From assembly GCA_038211505.1 (NCBI GenBank), contig JBBQVO010000105.1, positions 1 to 11,530 of the forward strand: a stretch of 11,530 nucleotides of DNA, read 5' to 3'. A program made the position numbers and the translations under genes. Position 1 is the stretch's first letter, and each line of letters starts with the position of its first letter. The notes under the pieces were generated by a model, which was not told the origin of the DNA, ran no database searches, and saw only the letters and a program-made list of their open reading frames with translations. This document shows positions 7,088 through 11,530 of this stretch, in pieces. The DNA comes from JBBQVO01 sp038211505 (GTDB lineage Bacteria > Chloroflexota > Dehalococcoidia > DSTF01 > JACRBR01).

Positions 7088-9073
7088 CTACTTCTCCAAC
7101 ATGACGAGCATGATCACCGACGCGGCGACGAGACCGGCGAAGCCGACGCTCCCGTACGCCTGCACGGACCCGGATTGCACCCAGCGCAGACCATCGCCGA
7201 CGCGGCGGGTCACCGATGCGGTTCCGTTGACGACGCCGTCGATGACGCTCGTGTCGAACCACTGCCCGACGCGCGTCGTGAAGTTGTAGAGTCCCTCGCG
7301 CACGATGACGCCCTCGTACAGGTCGTCCATGTAGTACTTGCGCGCGACGAGCGTGTACACGGGGCCCCACATCTTCTGCAGCGCCGTCGCCGAGACCGTT
7401 TTCGCCGAATAGATGGCGTACGCGAGGCCGATGCCGACCAGCGCCAGCGCACTTGACGAGATCGCGATCCACCAGTTGAAGCCTTGATGATCGAGCGCGT
7501 CCACCGATGACGCCGGCAGCGCGCCTTCGAGGAGGTGCGCGAGCGCTTCCGTGCCGTGCGTCGGAAAGTTCACGAAGCCGGCGAGCGTCGCCGGCACGGC
7601 GAGGATCAGCAGAGGCAACGCCATCACCAGCGGCGATTCGTGTGGCATGCGCGGGTGCGCGTCGTGCGCCGCCTCGGCTGCACCATGCTCCGGCGGTTCG
7701 CCGCCTTTGTACTCGCCATGGAAGGTCAGGAAGATCGACCGGAACGAATAGAACGCCGTCATGAAAACCACCGCCATCGCGACGGCGAACAGCAGCTTGT
7801 CGTCGGCCCAGGCCGCGCCGAGGATCTCGTCCTTCGACCAGAAGCCGGCGAACGGCACGACGCCCGAAAGGCTGAGCGAGCCGACCATGAACGTCGCGTA
7901 GGTGATCGGCATGAACTTCCGCAGGCCGCCCATCTTCCGCATATCGAACGTGCCCGACGCGTGGTTCACCGAGCCCGAGCCGAGGAAGAGCAGCGCTTTG
8001 AAGAACGCATGCGTCAGCAGGTGGAAGATGGCGGCGACGTAGCCGCCGACGCCGAGCGCCAGCATCATATAACCGAGCTGACTGATCGTCGAGTATGCGA
8101 GCACGCGCTTGATATCCGTCATCACGAGCGCGATCGACGCCGCGAAGATGGCGGTGAAGCCGCCGATGTACGCCACAGTCTTCAACGCCTCGTCGGATGC
8201 CTGGAAGATCGGATACATGCGCGCGACGAGATAGACACCGGCCGCCACCATCGTCGCGGCGTGAATCAGGGCTGACACCGGCGTCGGACCCTCCATCGCA
8301 TCCGGCAGCCAGACGTGGAGCGGGAACTGCGCCGACTTGCCGACGGCGCCGGCAAACAGCCCGAGCGCGAACAACGTGATCACCGTATCGCTGATCTGGT
8401 GGTTTTGCGCCATCTGCTGTAGCAGCGGAATGTTGAAGGTGTCGGTCTTCGTCCAAATGAGCAAGATGCCGAGCAGGAAGCCGATATCGCCGAGTCGCGT
8501 CGTCAAGAACGCCTTCTTCGCCGCGTCGGCGGCCGTCTTCTTCTGGAACCAGAATCCGACGAGCAAGTACGAGCCCAGTCCGACGATCTCCCAGAAGACG
8601 TAGACGATGAGGATGCTGTCGACGATCACGAGCCCGATCATCGCCGCCGTGAACAGCGACATCCAGGCGTAGTAGCGCGAGTAGCCGCCGTCGCCCTCCA
8701 TGTACCCCTGCGAATACACCTGCACGAGCAGCGAGACCGACGTCACCACGACCAGCATGATCGCGCTGAGCCCGTCGATGCGCAGTGCCAGATCGATGCC
8801 GAGGCTCTGGCCGCCGAGCCGCTGCAGCACCGGGTTCGACGTATCGATCGTCAGCCAGTGATGCGTGCCCATCGCCAGCGCGTGGCCATCGTTATCGATG
8901 ACGCTATCGAGCGCCCACAGCGAGAACAGAAACGCCGTCCCGATCGCCGCGATCGTGACGTAGCCCGAGAGCTTCGGATACGGCTTCGTCCAAAAGCCGA
9001 TCGTCAGCATCGATGCCACAGGCAACAAGAAGATCGCCCAGACGACGCCCTCGGGGATGGTGGGTAGTAGCAT
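7088..9073 (-). CDS. nuoL: NADH-quinone oxidoreductase subunit L
   Basis: A 661-aa polytopic protein (E. coli NuoL is 613 aa), the distal antiporter-like subunit with the long lateral helix of complex I. Diagnostic residues: E162 in YVFWEIVGLGSYLL, K246 in VGKSAQFPLHVWLPDAMEG, H271 in SALIHAATMV, K359 in HAFFKALLFLGSG and K414 in FWSKDEILGA. The C-terminal part has KYYMDDLYEGVI (579-590) and a final hydrophobic helix, as expected for the lateral element. A hydrophilic loop at about 456-480 contains four His and several Glu residues. The start at 9073 is supported by GGAG nine bases upstream. Unlike its neighbours it is not coupled directly to the gene before it: 511 bp with a small gene and repeats separate it from nuoK. 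A repeat-derived frame ends in a TAG directly abutting the nuoL ATG. Confidence 0.96.
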   Translation of the reverse strand: MLLPTIPEGVVWAIFLLPVASMLTIGFWTKPYPKLSGYVTIAAIGTAFLFSLWALDSVIDNDGHALAMGTHHWLTIDTSNPVLQRLGGQSLGIDLALRIDGLSAIMLVVVTSVSLLVQVYSQGYMEGDGGYSRYYAWMSLFTAAMIGLVIVDSILIVYVFWEIVGLGSYLLVGFWFQKKTAADAAKKAFLTTRLGDIGFLLGILLIWTKTDTFNIPLLQQMAQNHQISDTVITLFALGLFAGAVGKSAQFPLHVWLPDAMEGPTPVSALIHAATMVAAGVYLVARMYPIFQASDEALKTVAYIGGFTAIFAASIALVMTDIKRVLAYSTISQLGYMMLALGVGGYVAAIFHLLTHAFFKALLFLGSGSVNHASGTFDMRKMGGLRKFMPITYATFMVGSLSLSGVVPFAGFWSKDEILGAAWADDKLLFAVAMAVVFMTAFYSFRSIFLTFHGEYKGGEPPEHGAAEAAHDAHPRMPHESPLVMALPLLILAVPATLAGFVNFPTHGTEALAHLLEGALPASSVDALDHQGFNWWIAISSSALALVGIGLAYAIYSAKTVSATALQKMWGPVYTLVARKYYMDDLYEGVIVREGLYNFTTRVGQWFDTSVIDGVVNGTASVTRRVGDGLRWVQSGSVQAYGSVGFAGLVAASVIMLVMLEK

Positions 9074-9130
9074 CTACGTCGACTCCGCGGGCGTCTGGGT
9101 AGGCCGCCAAGTCGTGTCGATTTCGAGATG

Positions 9131-9274
9131 ATGTTGGATGTTGGATGTTAGATGTTGGATGGGGCGCGATGACGACGCTCGAACCGCCATAAGCTTCGAG
9201 TTCTGCGCACGATGGTATGACTCAGAGATCGAATCGCGATCTCCAACATCCAACATCCAACATCCAACATCCAT
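9131..9274. repeat. Inverted pair of ATGTTGG heptamer arrays
   Basis: At 9131-9161 the unit ATGTTGG occurs 4.4 times (third copy ATGTTAG). At 9243-9274 its reverse complement CCAACAT occurs four times plus a partial copy. The two arrays are separated by 81 bp and could form a long hairpin in the nuo transcript. The right array ends within 3 nt of the stop of the small gene at 9277-9468. The spacer contains CGAGTTCTG, another repeat-like fragment, and nothing recognisable as a gene. I saw no convincing promoter in 9074-9276. Heptameric short tandem repeats are known from other bacterial groups such as cyanobacteria; their function is unclear. Confidence 0.9.
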
Positions 9275-9276
9275 CG

Positions 9277-9468
9277 TCAGATCTTCCTCATAATCTCGAT
9301 CGCCACATGCGTCTTGCTATCCGGCACCCAGATCTCGCGCGCCTGCGCCATCGGCGCGTCGCCCGTCAGCGGCGGCACGACGCGGTTGGACACGCCCTCG
9401 GCGTCGAAGAGTTCCTTCCACACCTCGGCCGCGTAGCCGTTCTTCACCTCAAGCAGCTTGGACCACAT
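9277..9468 (-). CDS. Small DUF2007-like protein inserted between nuoK and nuoL
   Basis: A 63-aa soluble protein with no signal peptide or membrane helix. The pattern is that of the DUF2007 'putative signal transducing protein' family: an N-terminal WSKLLEVKNGYAAEVWKEL helix region, then DAEGVSNRVVPP, and a C-terminal EIWVPDSKTHVAIEIM. DUF2007 proteins are small ferredoxin-fold-like domains of unknown role, often read as binding or regulatory modules. I rate the family call as moderate because the protein is short. The start at 9468 has no evident Shine-Dalgarno sequence. The gene lies in the same direction as nuo, 116 nt after nuoK, and is flanked on both sides by inverted heptamer repeats. 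It is either a passenger or an operon-linked accessory. Its codons look ordinary for the window. Confidence 0.65.
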   Translation of the reverse strand: MWSKLLEVKNGYAAEVWKELFDAEGVSNRVVPPLTGDAPMAQAREIWVPDSKTHVAIEIMRKI

Positions 9469-9483
9469 GCTTAGTGGGAATGG

Positions 9484-9575
9484 TCGTTAGTCGTTGGTCG
9501 TTAGGAGCACGTGCCCCGACAACTAACGCCCGACCGCAACCCGGCTACCCCCAACTACTAACGACCAACGACTAA
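9484..9575. repeat. Inverted pair of GTCGTTA-type heptamer repeats
   Basis: At 9484-9504 the heptamer TCGTTAG/TCGTTGG is repeated three times. An 18-bp stretch of it (9487-9504) is the exact reverse complement of 9558-9575, across a 53-bp spacer. The period is 7, as in the array at 9131-9274, but the unit differs. The element occupies most of the gap between the small gene and nuoK, so it could fold in the nuo mRNA just after the nuoK stop. Confidence 0.85.
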
Positions 9576-9584
9576 TCCCTACGC

Positions 9585-9917
9585 TCACCACTTCAACAGA
9601 TCGATCTCGTCGATGTTCACCGTCGCACGGTGTTTGTACACGGATACGGCGAGCGCCAGCGCGACGGCCGCCTCCGCCGCCGCCACGGTGATCACGAACA
9701 CGGCGAACACCTGGCCGTCGAGCGGTCGCGGCGACACGACGAATCGGGAGAACGCGAGCAGCGTCACGTTGACGGCGTTGAGCATCAGCTCGACGCCCAT
9801 CAGGATGCCAATCGCGTTGCGCTTCGACAGCGCCAGATACAGCCCGATCGAAAACAAGATGCCGCCGACGACGAGCACCTGCTCGAGCTTCACTGACGCG
9901 AGGAGCAGCGGCGTCAT
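9585..9917 (-). CDS. nuoK: NADH-quinone oxidoreductase subunit K
   Basis: A 110-aa protein with three membrane helices (E. coli NuoK is 100 aa), linking NuoJ/NuoA to the antiporter-like subunits in the membrane arm of complex I. Both functional membrane glutamates are visible: E43 in GILMGVELMLNAVN and E82 in TVAAAEAAVALAL. The loop between helices 2 and 3 (VVSPRPLDGQ) is slightly longer than in E. coli. The start at 9917 overlaps the nuoJ stop (ATGA), with GAGGAG five nt upstream in the end of nuoJ, so the start is well supported. After its stop the compact operon is interrupted by heptamer repeats. Confidence 0.96.
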   Translation of the reverse strand: MTPLLLASVKLEQVLVVGGILFSIGLYLALSKRNAIGILMGVELMLNAVNVTLLAFSRFVVSPRPLDGQVFAVFVITVAAAEAAVALALAVSVYKHRATVNIDEIDLLKW

Positions 9918-10420
9918 GGCAGCTCCTCGTCTTCCTTCGTCAGCACGATCGCGCCGACCATCGCCGTCATTAGCAGCACCGACGCCACCTCGAACGGCAC
10001 GACGTACGGCTTGAGGAACGCCTGCCCGAGCGACGCCGCCGTCGACGGGAACGCCGCGCGGCCGGAGATGCTCCAGCTCGTGTCATACGACACGAAGATG
10101 ATGACGGCGAGCACAAGCAGCGCGAGCACGAACGCCGGCCCCTGGAACGCAGTCTCCGAGTTCTTCCGGTCGGAAGCGGGCGTCAGCATGACGGCGAACG
10201 TCATCAGCACGGCCACCGCACCGGCGTAGATCAGCACCTGCACCACGGCCACGAAGTCGGCCGACAGCACGATATAGATGCCGGCGACGCCGACGAAGGT
10301 GAGCGCCAGAAACAGCACCGCCTGGATCATCTCACGCACAACGGCGACCATCCAAGCGCAGCCGATCGTCGTGGCGGCGAGCACCCAGAACGCGATCACG
10401 ATGCCGGCGTCGTCGATCAT
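9914..10420 (-). CDS. nuoJ: NADH-quinone oxidoreductase subunit J
   Basis: A 168-aa membrane protein (E. coli NuoJ is 184 aa) with about five hydrophobic segments, part of the E-channel/hinge region of complex I. The hallmark third helix is present: ADFVAVVQVLIYAGAVAVLM (54-73), preceded by ALTFVGVAGIYIVLS. The final helix, VPFEVASVLLMTAMVGAIVL, is also typical. I chose the Met at 10420, which overlaps the nuoH stop in an ATGA arrangement. A longer open frame continues upstream to 11320, but it is the Arg/His-rich shadow of nuoH. Overlaps at both ends imply translational coupling. nuoI, expected between nuoH and nuoJ, is not present. Confidence 0.96.
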   Translation of the reverse strand: MIDDAGIVIAFWVLAATTIGCAWMVAVVREMIQAVLFLALTFVGVAGIYIVLSADFVAVVQVLIYAGAVAVLMTFAVMLTPASDRKNSETAFQGPAFVLALLVLAVIIFVSYDTSWSISGRAAFPSTAASLGQAFLKPYVVPFEVASVLLMTAMVGAIVLTKEDEELP

Positions 10421-11530
10421 ATCGCCCGCGTTCTGGCGGCTGCTGCAGTCGCCGCGGCTGAGGTGACCGCCGGCAGCGACGGCACATCGATGTCGGAGTA
10501 GAAGCGCAGCGTCGTCGGGAAGCGCTGGAAGCGCGGCGCCAGCGCGCGCACGAAGCCGAAGATGATCGCGCCGGCTGCCAGGTTGTTGATGATGATGTAC
10601 ACCGGGATCAGCAGTCCTGCGCTCAGCCCCGTCTCCTCCCAGATGAGCACCTCGGCGGCCACCATGACGATGTTCACCAGCGCCATCGGCGTCAGCCACT
10701 TCCAGGCGAACGCCAGAAGCTGATCGATGCGGAATCGCGGCAGCGTACCGCGCGTCCAAACGAACAGGAAGTAGACGGCGTAGATCTTGCCGATGTAAAT
10801 CATCCACCCCGGCACGATCTCGTCGATCTTGTACATCCACCAGCCGCCAAGAAACACCGTCGCGATGATGGCGGAAACCGCCACGGCATTGATCAGTTCG
10901 GCGGCGTAGAACAGCCCAAACTTCATCCCCGAGTACTCGGTGTGATAGCCGCCGACGATCTCCGACTCCGCCTCGGCGATGTCGGCCGGCGTGCGGTTGA
11001 GCTCGGCCGATACGGAGAAGAAGTAGATGATGAAGGCCAGCGGCTGCAGCAGAATCAGCGGCGCCCAGTACTTCTCCTGGAACAGCACGATGCCCTGCAG
11101 GTTCATCGTGCCGGCGAACAGCACCGTGCCGAGAAACGCCAGCACGATCGGGATTTCGTAGCTGACGAGCATCGCGATGACGCGCATCGCCCCGAAGAGC
11201 GAGTATTTGTTGTTCGAGCTGTAGCCCGCCATGAAGACGGCGAGCGCCGCCAGCGACGACATGCCCAGGATGTACAGGATGCCGACATCGAGGCTGGCCA
11301 ACGTCATGTTGCGGCCCCACGGTAGCACCGCCATCAGCGCGATGCCCGGCACCGTGAACAGGATCGGCGCCAGCGTGAAGATCATCCCCGGAGCGGAGAT
11401 CGGCTGCAGCACTTCCTTCTGCATCAGCTTGATCGCGTCCGCGATCGGCTGCAACAGCCCGAACGGCCCCAGGCGGTTCGGCCCCAGCCGCGACTGCATG
11501 CGCCCGACGACGCGCCGCTCGACCCAGATG
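10417..11530 (-). CDS. nuoH: NADH-quinone oxidoreductase subunit H, N-terminus beyond window
   Basis: 370 visible residues of NuoH, which shapes the quinone-binding chamber at the joint of the two arms of complex I. The frame is open to the right edge. The residues before the Met at 11499 (IWVERRVVGR) match the conserved ERR...R-M-Q-x-R-x-GPNR start region, so that Met is internal and roughly the first 35 residues are missing. Numbered from this Met, conserved blocks are RLGPNRLGPFGLLQPIADAIK (4-24), AELNRTPADIAEAESEIVGG (165-184), YHTEYSGMKF (185-194) and RGTLPRFRIDQL (250-261). E. coli NuoH ends soon after the following helix, but this protein has about 74 further residues, including another hydrophobic helix (about 295-317) and an Ala-rich tail. 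The stop overlaps the nuoJ start (ATGA). Confidence 0.95.
   Translation of the reverse strand, partial: IWVERRVVGRMQSRLGPNRLGPFGLLQPIADAIKLMQKEVLQPISAPGMIFTLAPILFTVPGIALMAVLPWGRNMTLASLDVGILYILGMSSLAALAVFMAGYSSNNKYSLFGAMRVIAMLVSYEIPIVLAFLGTVLFAGTMNLQGIVLFQEKYWAPLILLQPLAFIIYFFSVSAELNRTPADIAEAESEIVGGYHTEYSGMKFGLFYAAELINAVAVSAIIATVFLGGWWMYKIDEIVPGWMIYIGKIYAVYFLFVWTRGTLPRFRIDQLLAFAWKWLTPMALVNIVMVAAEVLIWEETGLSAGLLIPVYIIINNLAAGAIIFGFVRALAPRFQRFPTTLRFYSDIDVPSLPAVTSAAATAAAARTRAI

Noticed and set aside
5707..7104. 465-codon open frame on the + strand opposite nuoM
   Set aside because: It is antisense to a strongly conserved nuoM, rich in Arg, His, Asp and Glu with no domain pattern; such frames are expected opposite GC-rich genes.
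9131..9575. CRISPR array or phage attachment site
   Set aside because: Units are 7 bases, directly abutting and inverted, with no spacers, cas genes, integrase or tRNA.
10421..11320. 300-residue N-terminal extension of nuoJ
   Set aside because: Shadow of nuoH; the ATGA overlap at 10417-10420 marks the real start.

Overview
The window is GC-rich bacterial chromosomal DNA, apparently from an uncultured or little-studied lineage. The intergenic repeats suggest an environmental phylum such as Acidobacteriota: a 33-bp inverted repeat whose arm reads 'VILSEAKNLS' when translated, TTGGATG-type and GTCGTTA-type heptamer arrays, and GAGTTCT-like fragments. That placement is an impression, not a demonstration. 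There are no rRNA, tRNA, phage, transposase or CRISPR signals.

Left part (1-3957): the 3' half of a TauE/SafE-type membrane transporter on the + strand. It converges on a cysteine-dioxygenase-like cupin enzyme on the - strand. A MITE-like nested inverted repeat (about 1249-1428) follows, then a tandem-domain GNAT acetyltransferase (-). A 97-bp divergent regulatory region separates that gene from an amidase-signature hydrolase (+). The divergent region holds a TTGACA box enclosed by a perfect 7-bp inverted repeat, and a TAGAAT box so close to the GNAT start that its mRNA may be nearly leaderless.

Right part (4100-11530, all on the - strand): the distal end of a respiratory complex I (NADH:quinone oxidoreductase) operon, transcribed from high to low coordinates as nuoH (5' end cut off by the window edge) - nuoJ - nuoK - small DUF2007-like gene - nuoL - nuoM - nuoN. 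Most junctions are tight: ATGA overlaps at H/J and J/K, a 4-nt gap at L/M, and TGATG at M/N. The exception is K/L, where 511 bp carry the small gene bracketed by two inverted heptamer-repeat structures. nuoI, which in the classical order lies between nuoH and nuoJ, is absent from that position. The three antiporter-like subunits L, M and N keep the expected membrane Glu/Lys residues, so the proton-pumping arm looks intact.

No clearly new biological system is evident. The best leads are the repeat-bracketed small gene inserted in the nuo operon (including a repeat-derived reading frame that exactly tiles the gap to nuoL), the nuoI-less H/J junction with a C-terminally extended NuoH, the CDO-like protein lacking the expected tyrosine, and the divergent GNAT/amidase control region.
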